This document shows positions 14,982-64,000 of a stretch of DNA of 64,000 nt, piece after piece. The stretch spans positions 70,747,256-70,811,255 of the forward strand of contig NC_054539.1 in assembly GCF_017654505.1 (NCBI RefSeq). Direction: 5' to 3'. Made by a program: the position numbers and the translations under genes. The notes below the pieces were generated by a model. The model was given only the letters and a program-made list of their open reading frames with translations. It had not been told where the DNA came from and did not search any database. Positions within the stretch are counted from its first letter, which is position 1; every line of letters starts with the position of its first letter. The DNA comes from Polyodon spathula. Lineage: Eukaryota > Chordata > Actinopteri > Acipenseriformes > Polyodontidae.

Positions 14982-15142
14982 GGTGGTCACACCAAATATT
15001 GATTTGATTTAGATTTTTCTTCTGTTCACTCACTTTGCATTTAGTTAATTGATAAATATGAACTATTAACATGTCTATTTTTGAAAGCATTCTTACTTTG
15101 CAGCATTTTTTCACACCCGCCTAAAACTTTTGCACAGTACTG

Positions 15143-16815
15143 TGTATATATATATATATAACATTTTGTGTGTTTGAAATGAGGTATAACTGCAGTGTAC
15201 AAAAATGAAGGTGTTTTGTTTTTTTTAACATTTTGTGTACACCCCCCTTTTTACTGCTTTCTTGTTGAAGAAATTGTGTTGTTTTCAAAGTTTTTGTTTA
15301 AATGTTCTGCATGAAAATTTGCAATATTGTGAGTGATTGACATTTTACATTTTTGAATGCTTTTGTGTGTGTGTGACACTTTCTTAAGAAGAATAAAAAA
15401 AAAGCCACCTAGTAATCCATTATGTTTTTAATTTAATTTCTTTCATTCAGAAACAGGATGTGAATGAGTGATTTTGGATTATGGACAGAAGCGATTTTAT
15501 AACTTATATTTTATACATTCTGAACTGACTGTACAATATTTTTACTACAAGTGTAGGGATATCTAGTGTAGGATCCATTTGTTATCCCTCTCAAGTGGGA
15601 TTACATGCTTACTGGGTTTGAATGTCTTTGGTAATGTGCCAATCCAGTGATGTGCTGCTGAAACTCAGGACAGAGCTGCTCTTTGGTAGTTCAAACAATG
15701 CTGTGTTTTATAACAAATGAATGTCTGAAATCATTTCAGATTTCTATTGTTGGTTTGATTTGGACTGCCGATTTCCTTGAATGACTTTAATCAAGAAATG
15801 CCAGCAACCAAACTGCCTACGTCTGATTTGGCAAAACCGTCTGTACCCCTTTCAGTAACACTGGTAACAGAGAGGCAGCAAATTGACAGACTGGTTCTAT
15901 CTAAAAACACAGTTATGAAGAGGCCATAAATAGGGTTTGAAATTAATCTGTGTTGAAGCGTAGTCTGTTGATAGTGAAAGTAAAAATCTGCCAGGCAAAA
16001 CAATCCCTGAATTAATCAATTGATTTAATATATAAAATATACAAATTGTGTTGCTATTTTATTTAAAATGTATACTTGTGGTATAAACAGAATACTGAAT
16101 GATCGTTCATAGTATGCGGTTTTTCTTCCCCTTAGGAGGATGTCTTATATAAACCACCCGCTCCTGTTGGGATCATGATTTACTGGGACATCCCCTTGCA
16201 GCGAATAGAAACTGTATACCACGAACAACCATTCAGTATGGTCTGTGCTGTGTTAAGTACTTGGGGTGCAGAGATGGGACACCGTGGTAACACTGCAGAC
16301 ATCTTATTCATCAAACCTACAGATGAATGCCTTTTGTTGAGAAATGTGTTTATTTCTGCTGTCTGGAAAGCTTTACCGCACCTAAAGCGGACTAGCTTGA
16401 GGATAAACAATAGGACAGTCTAGGTTGGACGGCTGTATTATTTGGAAAAGTGTTTTGAAGTTAACCAAACTTAATGTTGATGTATTATCCTTTAGTCTAG
16501 TACTCGCACCTGCAACCCTGAGGGTATATTACTGTTGCACACTTATGCAAAAAGTCTACAGAGTAAATTATAATAATGTTACTTTGAGATGCCCTGGGAT
16601 ATTAGTTTTTTGTAAGCAAGAAGGACTAACTAGTTTTTTTAATTATTTTTCAAGTAGACATGGTGCTTACTGCTCTGAGCACTTGGCAGTAAAACACAAT
16701 GCAAATGATCTTGCTTTCAAACGTCATCATTAATGGCAGCAGAAGCATGATAAGCTTGCATGTCTTTATTATATATAGAGATATATAACTATCTTTTTTT
16801 CCTTTTTCTTTTCAG
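15143..16815. other. Non-coding sequence, probable end of PXDN intron 1
   Basis: Short (TA)n next to the Tc1 end, then AT-rich sequence up to the first LRR exon. The segment 16038-16113 resembles, in inverted orientation, a segment at 51886-51960 in a later intron; see that entry. Confidence 0.5.
16038..16113 (+). repeat. Dispersed repeat, copy 1
   Basis: Contains ACTTGTGGTATAAACAGAAT and then TACTGAATGATCGTTCATAG. A close inverted counterpart lies at 51886-51960. A shorter inverted match (ccacgaacaaccattcagta) lies about 100 bp downstream, at 16219. The family is unknown. Confidence 0.5.
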
Positions 16816-54591
<37,776 letters not shown>

Positions 54592-55147
54592 ATCCAAACA
54601 CCAGAAAGACTTGCCCTTTTACAGCTGCCTGTGTCGGAATGTTTCAGTTGGTAACGAGAACTGTTTCCAGAACTGTTTCTGTTCTTCAATCGCAAAGGGA
54701 GCAGGTCTGATGCAGCCGCTACAGGGCCTGCAGGCCTTCCCACAAGAGGCCCGTTACCATGGAAACAGTTAAATGTTGTGGTGTACATGCTCTTACCTTG
54801 TATTACAGATATTCACAAGCTTGGTTACTAAGGAGGGAATCACAACTGCAATGAGTATGAAAGGGTATTAGATAATTAATATGACAGGGTGGTTTTATTG
54901 TGTCTGCCATGTTGTTTATAAAAACCTTCTCAGGTTAGAAATGCCAAATATTGGTGCTACTATTTTCCCCTTAACTGTTTTTTGGTCAAACTATGCATGG
55001 CTACATATATACATTATGTGCCTTTATTCTTGAATCACATTTGAGAATTTTTTTTTTTTTTTAAGTACTCAAGACATTTTACGTATAAAGTGACAAAACT
55101 TACTGCTTCTTTTTTTACTAATGTTTAAGGTGCTTCTCACGAAGACT

Positions 55148-55149
<2 letters not shown>

Positions 55150-55212
<63 letters not shown>
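55150..55212. repeat. (AT)n microsatellite in the probable 3' UTR
   Basis: Two blocks of TA repeats interrupted once by ATCAT. Confidence 0.93.
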
Positions 55213-55215
<3 letters not shown>

Positions 55216-56657
55216 AGGGGAAACATAATGTATTACCTGCTTACATATGAAGATAATGTGAAGAGACTTTTTTTTAAACTTTTTTTGTATGCAAAGATGT
55301 CTACTGATTTTGTTTTTATGTAAATTTCTCTTCCCGAAAACATGTATTCACAAGTGTTGGTCATCCAACCTCTGCCATTTAGTTTTGTTATTCAAAAGTA
55401 AATTGGGTTTTTGGCCAGTGTGCTCCACTAACAATTTGAACTGCAGTATTGTTGAGTTGAAAGCATTTTCAATGAAAGGTGTTTTTTGTTTATTTGTTTT
55501 TTTTTTTGTTGTTGTTCTTTGGTTCCTCCTTAAAAATTGAATTCTGTACCACTATAAATTCAGGTTTGCTTTTAAAGTAATTTCTGCATTGCCTTAACTT
55601 GTAGGTTACCGACTAACTTATCAAAGCAGTATACACTGTTACAGCAATAATTTAGTTATGCATTACAGTTGCCATTTCATTCATTAACAAGATTTTTTTT
55701 TTTTTAATGAAACATTTAATTGAAGAACAACTACCATACCTCATAACAGATTTTGTTTACTGTACATGGTGATTCTATATCTACACATTTTAAAGAAGCA
55801 GCTGAATTCTGCAGTACAATACATATGAAGTTAAGTGATGAAAGGACATGTGTTCACATGCCCTAATCTTACCAGTCTCTGGTAATCAATACCAGTTTCT
55901 TTTTATCAATGTTGCATCAATTGTAAATGACCTAACCCTCTTGCTCATATACCCGCATGCAGCAAGAACAGGACATAAAAGACCACTGTGGGCTATGGGC
56001 ACTGATTTTATAAACCTGGCAATTTAAAGCATTTGGTTGCATTTATTATAGCTCTCTTAAAGTATATTTAAAAGTCTTTTGTAGGCACTGATTTTCAATT
56101 TCACATTGGCAGTCCTTGGTTTCAGAGCTCCCTGTAGTTTTGTCAGTGCAGTGTGGTGTTCTTTCATCCAGTCAGTAGTGTGCGATGACATCAGAGAAGC
56201 AGGGTTATGTAGCTCTTATTATCCTTGCATTCAGATGCCTTCCTTTTGATTCCAGCCTGCTAATTTCCAAATGTTATAAAATGCTGGTGAGTCTTACATT
56301 TTTATGTGATCACTATATTTATAGTTGCAAATTATTCACATTGTCCAAAGGGTAAGTTAGGCACGTACTATCTGTTTCAGAAAGAATACATTTTAAACAA
56401 TGCATATGCTCTTTTCTAGATTCTCCAATGAGCAGTTTTTATTTATTTTGTTTTTTTTTTTTTTCAGAATTAACAAATGTTTCAAATCAGAAATGCAGAA
56501 CTCTGCTGATTCATTTAGCAATTCGGTGTGTATTAATACTTTTACAAGTTATTGCATGCTTTTTACATGATTTAACAAATACCTTTTGATATTTATATTG
56601 TAAAACATTAAGTTTGCCAAAGAAATGTTTGCACTGTAATGTATGCCTCTGAACCAA

Positions 56658-56663
56658 ATTAAA
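56658..56663 (+). terminator. Candidate poly(A) signal ATTAAA
   Basis: ATTAAA variant followed by a TG-rich downstream stretch (ctgttctgtgcttgttc and gggtgtgg). No AATAAA was noticed between the stop codon and this point. The AATAAA at about 56874 lies inside an LTR-like insertion. Confidence 0.4.
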
Positions 56664-56783
56664 TAGGCTGTATTTTAAATGAACGCATTGCACTCCTGTT
56701 CTGTGCTTGTTCAAACTGGGTGTGGAATTCGGTCTGAAGGTTTCCAGATCGCATGCAGGAAATGCATTTACTCATTAGAGGAG

Positions 56784-57166
56784 TGTGACAGGGCAGTGGC
56801 ACGGCCAGGCTGTTAACAGCAGGAAGACGGACAGAACACAGAAAGCTGCAGTTTAAGCCCAAATGCGCCCTCTTAATAAACAAAGACCGACGAAACAAAA
56901 CACATTAACAAAACAAAGGGACAAGGGCCAAAACAAAATGTCTATACAGAAGTAATACACATAAACACAACACGGCACACAGCACACAGCCTTCCACCAT
57001 CATCAACATTAATTCCCTAAAATTATTCTCAACTAACACCAGTGAGCTCCCTTTTCATACCTGTGGCATTCCCACATGATTTTGCAAGGAGGAATTTAAC
57101 CCCCTCCCTGCCACCCAATATTTCCCACACACACACCCGTGCACCGGCAGGGATTTCAGTGCCACA
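56784..57166. mobile_element. Solo-LTR-like insertion downstream of PXDN
   Basis: A 383-bp segment starting TGTGACAGGGCAG and ending CAGTGCCACA, flanked by AGGAG (56779-56783) and AGGTG (57167-57171), a 5-bp target duplication with one change. The ends resemble those of the solo LTR at 14259 (TGTGACAG... and ...GCCACA on its minus strand), and both have an AACAAAAC-rich stretch about 100 bp in. No internal coding region is present. An alternative right end (…TTTTGCA, then AGGAG near 57089) is possible. Confidence 0.6.
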
Positions 57167-57171
57167 AGGTG

Positions 57172-57528
57172 TTACTTAGAAATGTCTGGGATGTGCTTAA
57201 ATACTCTAATAAATGTTTTTTTTTGTTGTTGTTGTTTTTGTTTTTAATTGTGTTTATTGCTACACATTTGTCATGTAGTAGGAATATGTACACTGTAATA
57301 CTGCAGTAGTAATTAATTGTAAATATTGTTGCAAGTTACCACGTGAAGTAGTTTAAGCAAGCTTTACATAAATAACATGCAGAACCCTGTCTAGAAAGAG
57401 TTTTGGGAAAATCCACATCCCAAAGAGGGGGGGGGGGGGGTGGGGGCGTGAGAATGCAAATCCGACCCACTCATTACACATTAAAACAAGATTGTGCATG
57501 GTTTGTTTTCTTCCAGCTCGCAAATATA

Positions 57529-57529
<1 letters not shown>
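57172..57529. other. Intergenic sequence
   Basis: Contains poly-T/GTT runs and a G14 run at 57427. Nothing else was recognised. Confidence 0.5.
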
Positions 57530-57578
<49 letters not shown>

Positions 57579-57590
57579 TCTCTCTCTCTA
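57530..57590. repeat. Composite (GT)n(AT)n(AC)n(TC)n microsatellite
   Basis: Four simple repeats in sequence, ending CTCTCTCTCTA and joined directly to the left Tc1 end. The right side of the same element starts TAGAGAGAAAGTGTGTG, the mirror image. Confidence 0.94.
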
Positions 57591-59030
57591 CCGGTCAAAA
57601 GTTTTAGAACATCTCCATTTTTCCAATTTTTATTGAAATTTACACAGTTTAATGTCTCAGTGTAGTCTGAAATTAAAGCATAGAACAAATAAACAATTCT
57701 TTCTACAATGGAAATCAAATATTGTTCGGAAAGTTCTTCCCAACACTTGCAGAAGTTCCCACAAATGTGTTGCACTTGTAGGTTGCTTTGCTTTCACCCT
57801 TCAGTCCAGTTCATCCCAAACCAGCTCGATGGGGTTTAAGTCTGGAGACTGTGCTGGCCATTCCATGATTTGAAGCCTACTGTCTTGTTGTTTTCTTCTA
57901 AGGTAGTTCTGACATAGCCTGGAGGTATGTTTTGGGTCATTATCTTGCTGCAGGATGAACCCCTGCCCAACTAGACGTATACCAGAGGGTATTGCATGGC
58001 GCTGCAAAATGCTGTGGTAGCCGTTTTGGTTCAGGGTGCCACTCTGTGCAAGTTGCTGACTTTGGATCCAGCAAAAGAGCCCCAGACCATCACCCTTCCT
58101 CCTCCATGTTTGACAGTTGGTGTCACACACCGAGGAACCATCCTTTCGCCTACTCGACGGCGTATAAAAACCCTGCGTGATGAACCACAGATTTCAAATT
58201 TTGATTCATAGGTCCATAAGACCACCTTCCAGTCTTCAGCGGTGCTTCATGGCCCAGGCAAGCCTCTTTTTCTTATTTTGCCATCTTAGCAACGACTTTC
58301 TTACTGCCACTTGACCTGTCAAGCCTGCAGCTCGAAGTCTTCTCTTCACAATTGAAACTGAGACTTGCTTACTTCGACCAGTGTTAAGCTGTGCTTGAAG
58401 CTGTTGTCCTGTGAGCCGCCTGTCACGCAAGCTGTTGACTCTCAAACTGATTCTGTTGTGGCTTTGGGTCTGCCAGACCTCTTCTGTCAGAGTTTCCTCC
58501 AGTTTCCAAGTGCCTTTTGATGGTGTAGGAAACTGTACTCACTGACACCTTGGCTTTCTTTGCAATTTCTCTAAAGGAAAAACCTACACTTTTAAGGGTT
58601 ATAATGGTCTGTCTGTCTTCCTTTGTTAATTGCCTTTTTCTTGCCATTATGATAGCAATATATACTATATACTACTTCCTGCAGTACAATACTGTCCAAA
58701 TAATGCTTAAGAGGGTGTAGTAACACAGTCTGTTCCAACACTGCTTTTATACAGACAGAGGGTTTGTAAGTAATCAACAAAAGTTGGGACACCTGTAGGA
58801 ATTGTTAGCATCAACTTTCAAGGCTTAATTTACTTCCATTGCTGCAGAACAGCTGTAAGTTTAACCCATTACTTGTTCCCTGAAAAAGCCCTTTTTATAT
58901 AACTCTGAAATCTCTGGCAGTTTACCGCTTACCTTTGTACCATTTTAGGTTATTCACTGGAGTGGACACTGAACTGCTTAAATTTCAATAAAAACTGGAA
59001 AAATGGGGGTGTTCTAAAACTTTTGACCGG
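57591..59030 (-). mobile_element. Tc1/mariner element, family E
   Basis: 1440 bp between CCGGTCAAAAGTTTTAGAAC and its exact complement, with TA on both sides (57589-57590 and 59031-59032). The best preserved termini in the window. Transposase is on the minus strand. Confidence 0.95.
57801..58647 (-). pseudogene. Tc1 transposase pseudogene, family E
   Basis: Starts MARKRQLTKEDRQTIITLKS with a clear helix-turn-helix (FREIAKKAKVSVSTVSYTIK). The frame changes near 58440 and again near 58225, plus more damage in the catalytic domain. The first catalytic position reads LWTYESKFEI, Tyr instead of Asp. QQDNDPKH and NPIELVWDELD are intact. Confidence 0.92.
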
Positions 59031-59077
59031 TAGAGAGAAAGTGTGTGTGTGTGTGTGTAATTTTGTTAGAGTAGATA

Positions 59078-59250
59078 TGTTCCATGGGGACAGGTGGAGC
59101 ACAATGTTAGTGGGCAAGAGGTGTAAAAGCAACTCTATTAAGTTGATTCCGTACTGAAAGAGGCAGCCACAGACTTTAGAAAATAAAGAACAGTTTTGAA
59201 TAGAATCAAAGTGTTGGCACATGTTCCTTTAAAACAAATAGTACAGAACA
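59078..59250 (+). repeat. Putative 5' LTR of the BEL/Pao element
   Basis: 173 bp starting TGTTCCATGG and ending GTACAGAACA, so TGTTC/GAACA are inverted ends. It has AATAAA near 59182 and stops 3 bases before a primer-binding-like site. Short for an LTR; the call depends on that spacing and on the adjacent gag frame. Confidence 0.65.
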
Positions 59251-59253
59251 ATG

Positions 59254-59271
59254 TGGTGCCGAAACACCGGG
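59254..59271 (+). other. Primer-binding-like site
   Basis: TGGTGCCGAAACACCGGG immediately follows the LTR. The TGG(T/C)GCCGAAACCCGGG pattern is typical of a tRNA-complementary primer site in LTR retrotransposons. The matching tRNA was not determined. Confidence 0.6.
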
Positions 59272-59297
59272 AAGGAAAATACAGGAATAAAGAGAAC

Positions 59298-59609
59298 ATG
59301 ACGGACTCGTTAGAAAGATTGAGAAGAAAACTGGTCACTATTCGTACTTCTACTGCAAAGATACCACAGAAGATAGAAAGTGAATTAAAGGGGGAAAACC
59401 CAGAAGCAGACAGGCTTGAGGAACTCCTGGACCAATTATCGATGAAGGAAAGAAATTCAAGTGAAGCAGAAACCGAGCTGGAGGGATTGAACAAAGAGGT
59501 GGAAAGCACCCAGGACTATCAGGAGCGATTGAGCTTGTACTGGGAGAATAGTAAGGAAAGGGCGAGAGGATGGAGGCAAGTCTGCCACTTCAGTCGTCTC
59601 CAGGATTAG
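59298..59609 (+). pseudogene. BEL/Pao gag-like N-terminus
   Basis: An open frame from ATG at 59298 gives about 100 residues. It is a highly charged coiled coil (LRRKLVTIRTSTAKIPQKIE, then LEELLDQLSMKERNSSEAET), the usual start of BEL/Pao gag. It ends early; no zinc knuckle, protease or rest of gag is present before pol, so a large deletion lies around 59600. Confidence 0.65.
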
Positions 59610-59657
59610 ACAAGAACCACCTAAACAAATAATTAAACTCACAAAACTACCACTAAA

Positions 59658-60515
59658 TTGAGGGTAGTCTTTGACGCATCATCACATGAAGAAAATAACC
59701 CTTCACTAAATGATTGCTTAATGACTGGTCCCAAATTTAAACTTAGATCTGCTAAGTATCCTAATCAAATTCTGACGACACAAGGTGCATTTAAGGCAGA
59801 CATAACAAAGGCATTCCTGCAAATATCACCTGCAGAGAGATAGCTGAAGTGAGATTTCTCTGGATGAATGAGGTTCCCAAACAGAAGGAAGCAGCAGATC
59901 TGCGCATAATGAGAATGACCAGGGTTCTGTTTGGAGTATCATCGAGTCCATTCCTGCTGGCAGTAACGATCAGACACCACTTGAAACCGTATGAACAGAG
60001 ACTCACTCTGAAGTCGTTCAAACATTAAGAGAAATTCTTTATGTAGACGACTTCATAACCGGAGCAGATAGAGTAGAAGCCGCCTACAACATAACCACGG
60101 AAGCAAAATGTTGTTGACAGCGGGAATGTCTATATGCAAGTGGATAACTAACTCGAAAGCAATACAGGAGAGATGGCTAGAAGATACAATGAACAGAGCT
60201 GTTGAGATTAAAAATCATGGAACGCTACTAAAAGTAATGGGACTGACTATTTTGTGTTTGAATTGCAAAATCTGTTTCTGAAAGACCAGTGGAATACGAA
60301 GAGAAGAGTATTATAAACCGCAGGATGTATATTCAACCCCATTGGATTCTTAGTTCCATTTATAACGAGAGTAAAATGCCTTTTCCAGGAAGTGTGGGAA
60401 GGAAGCATTGGATGGGATGAAGAGCTGCCCACTGATTTATCAAACAAGTGGGACCAATGGTGTTCCGAACTACCAGGTTTGCAGTCTTTCAGTACCACAA
60501 CAATGACATCAGAGT
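59658..60515 (+). pseudogene. BEL/Pao pol remnant (reverse transcriptase)
   Basis: Recognisable RT segments in changing frames: VVFDASSHEENNPSLNDCL, FKADITKAFLQI, VRFLWMNEVPKQ, FGVSSSPFLLAVTIRHHL, and YVDD at about 60040 (the catalytic box, with Asp-Asp intact). Then LLKVMGLTI, and GFLVPFITRVKCLFQEVWEG, from the region between RT and RNase H. A deletion separates the first two, and there are at least three frameshifts or stops. No integrase was seen. Confidence 0.88.
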
Positions 60516-60520
60516 AAGGG

Positions 60521-61514
60521 CTTGAGGTAATAAAATTACCTTTTTGTCAGTCTCTAGCTCCAAAATGGTTTGGAATTTTTGTTGGACAGTTTTAGGATAC
60601 AAAGGGACTGGCCCAGAATAGTGCCTTTTTCTGGCTTGGTGAAAAATGTACCTGCTCCTGAGTTGCAGGGATTTTAGTTGGTTCTGAGCATTCTAAGTAC
60701 AGCTCTTGCAGTTAGATCTTTGATCTTGAAAAATGCACTGTTCTTTTTTTCCGGAAGCAGACATTTTTCAGTTTAAAAAATAAAATAAATGAAACTGACT
60801 GAAAGTCATTAATCTTTAGTAAACCATGATGTCTGTATATAATTGAGACTCCATAAGACTGACTATAAAATTGTCTTTTCATTTGGCAAGTGGGAAATTT
60901 GTTTATTTGATCTTTTTTATCTTTATTTTTTGCCACACGTCTCACGATAAACGAATTCTCACGAAAAAAGCAGCTGTTCTGGTAATAAAAAATAGAAGTA
61001 CTCTGGCGAAAAAAGAATTTAAAATGTCATTTCTTTCTTTTGTCGTGAGGATGCTCTTCTTTCGTGAGGTTCTTTCGTTCTCGCGAAAAAAGAAATTGGA
61101 CAGCAACTATCGAGTCCTCCGGTGCAGGTTTGTCAGAGACAGACAGCACTTTCCTGGGCAGCAGTGTGAGGCAGCTCCCTTACATTTTAATAGCTGATCT
61201 CAGCCTCCATTCCAGTTAGAAAGACGGGAGAGAGGTGACAACCGAAAAAACACAGCAGGGCCCTTGGCTAATAATAAGGGGCGGGCATGAAGCTGCAGAG
61301 GTTAGCATGTCTGCCTAGCACGCCAAAGATCAGTGTAATGCTTCCATCTGTGTGATAACATTATATATAGCACAATTGTATCAGTGGATGTCATCCTTTA
61401 ATCCGGTTGTTTTTAAATGTTTTCTACAGGAGTGGTATGACACTTTTTTTAATTCTGTAAACACAGATGTAGATAATGAACAGTGCCATGCATAGTGATA
61501 ACATGCAAAAAAAA
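60521..61514. other. Intergenic sequence with a repeated CTCACGAAAAAAG motif
   Basis: Non-coding. The interval 60937-61097 holds about six copies of a CTC(A/G)CGAAAAAAG-like motif in both orientations; see findings. A possible tRNA-like SINE piece lies at 61295-61350. Confidence 0.5.
61295..61350 (+). repeat. Possible tRNA-derived SINE fragment
   Basis: GGTTAGCATGTCTGCCTAGC ACGCC AAAGATC resembles the D-arm to anticodon-arm part of a tRNA, but no good B box follows. It is not a functional tRNA. Confidence 0.35.
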
Positions 61515-63363
<1,849 letters not shown>

Positions 63364-64000
63364 GTTATTTTTGAGGTCTTGTTTCTGACAAAGACTCATA
63401 CCTGTTCTCCAGATTTCACCCCCAAAAGTGACCCTCATTCTGTTTTTGCACTGTGAATGGGTGTTTTTATTCTTGCTTTAATCATAAGCTCATGGTGGTC
63501 AATTCCACATTGCCAAAGATGTATTCAGTGCAAAGCTCAACCTCAAACGGGAACATTACATTGCCTGCCGTGTTTAAAACAATGTATGCTTTCTTCGGAG
63601 AAATATCATGTGTCATTTCTCTGTTGTATCCTTCCATATAACCATGGCGACTACATACTTTGCTTACAGGAGCTGCCAGTGGTGGAAAATCTGTGGAGAT
63701 GACCGTGCAGGCTTTGCATAAAATGAATTTAATGGTTAATATCTCATACTTCCCCCAAATGTTAACATGGTTTGTCAGCTAGCATCGGAAAGAAAATCTG
63801 TTTTCTCTTTTACTCTTGAGTTTTCTGTTTAATCCATTAAATCTCTACAGGGAGACTTTTAATGTTTTTGTTTTGTTCTACAGGAAGTAATGTGAAATGA
63901 GTTTACAGAGGGGCCTTTGGTGAGAATTTCTGCAACAAAATATCATTTTAAATATTTATATGATCTTTCTTTTCTAGTCAACAGTACATATCCACTTTAC
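63364..64000. other. Intergenic sequence, nothing recognised
   Basis: No supported coding or repeat feature to the window end. Confidence 0.5.

Larger units (their letters stand above)
12828..15142 (-). mobile_element. Tc1/mariner element, family D, copy 1, interrupted by a solo LTR
   Basis: Left end CAGTACTGTGCAAAAGTTTT and right end its complement, preceded by TA. Without the inserted LTR (14259-14981 plus one target copy) it would be close to 1.6 kb, normal for Tc1. Transposase runs on the minus strand. A short (TA)n tract follows the right end. A second copy of the same family is at 29331-30893. Confidence 0.92.
54592..56690 (+). other. PXDN: Probable PXDN 3' UTR
   Basis: AT-rich sequence with no coding potential after the stop codon. 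It includes an (AT)n tract at 55150-55212 and several poly-T runs. The first plausible poly(A) signal seen is ATTAAA at 56658-56663 with TG-rich sequence 30-60 bases later. The implied UTR of about 2.1 kb is plausible for this gene, but the exact end is an inference. Confidence 0.55.
59078..60520 (+). mobile_element. Degenerate BEL/Pao LTR retrotransposon
   Basis: A 5' LTR (59078-59250), primer-binding-like site (59254), gag-like frame (59298-59609) and pol remnants to about 60520 lie in order on the + strand. The pol segments FGVSSSPFLLAVTIRHHL and LYVDDFITGA assign it to BEL/Pao. No 3' LTR was found and the element stops within pol, so it is a truncated relic with many stops and shifts. It is a retrotransposon, not a cellular gene. 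Confidence 0.88.

Noticed and set aside
59138..59509. 123-codon minus-strand open frame
   Set aside because: Antisense to the BEL/Pao gag coiled coil; low-complexity Ser/Leu composition is the mirror of that helix.
61295..61350. tRNA gene
   Set aside because: Resemblance covers only part of a tRNA and lacks a B box and acceptor stem; kept as a possible SINE fragment only.

Overview
The window is vertebrate nuclear DNA carrying most of one gene, peroxidasin (PXDN), on the + strand, embedded in transposon-rich intronic and flanking sequence. Long introns, many Tc1/mariner copies of several families, a BEL/Pao retrotransposon, a piggyBac-type element and very long (AT)n tracts point to a ray-finned fish. 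The large introns fit a non-teleost such as a sturgeon or paddlefish better than a compact teleost, but that is an inference from genome style, not a species identification.

PXDN: 22 coding exons were placed between 16816 and 54591. All have AG/GT borders and compatible phases. Together they give 4261 coding bases (about 1419 residues plus stop), about what remains of the roughly 1480-residue vertebrate protein once the signal-peptide/LRRNT exon is removed. The order is five 72-bp LRR exons, an LRRCT exon, four I-set Ig domains (seven exons), a linker, the haem peroxidase domain (one 1507-bp exon plus neighbours), a tail with a basic RGKR site and a short coiled coil, and a C-terminal VWC domain. 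Exon 1 was not found and is probably upstream, so bases 1-16815 are most likely intron 1.

Layout: 113-4575 holds three back-to-back Tc1 elements of three families. 4594-12740 is plain intron. 12828-15142 is a Tc1 copy split by a 723-bp solo LTR. 16816-31413 holds the LRR exons, with Tc1 remnants and a second copy of the same Tc1 family ending 66 bp before an exon. 32633-42364 holds the LRRCT, Ig and linker exons, with a 46-bp minisatellite and a tRNA-derived SINE fragment. 43188-54591 holds the peroxidase, tail and VWC exons, with four small non-autonomous DNA elements and another Tc1 copy between them. 54592 to about 56690 is the probable 3' UTR. Beyond it lie an LTR-like element, a Tc1 copy, a degenerate BEL/Pao element and simple repeats. 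No second cellular gene was recognised.

The gene product is a secreted basement-membrane enzyme. LRR and Ig modules bind matrix, the peroxidase domain makes hypobromous acid that crosslinks collagen IV, and the C-terminal tail is processed and ends in VWC. The transposons are all decayed; every transposase reading frame has a visible break, and several also have a lost catalytic residue. I saw no rRNA, intact tRNA or CRISPR array. I did not find an undescribed biological system. The most unusual signals are the association of composite microsatellites with Tc1 ends, the nested and clustered transposons, a cluster of CTCACGAAAAAAG-type motifs, and a piggyBac-like element with an unexplained open frame.
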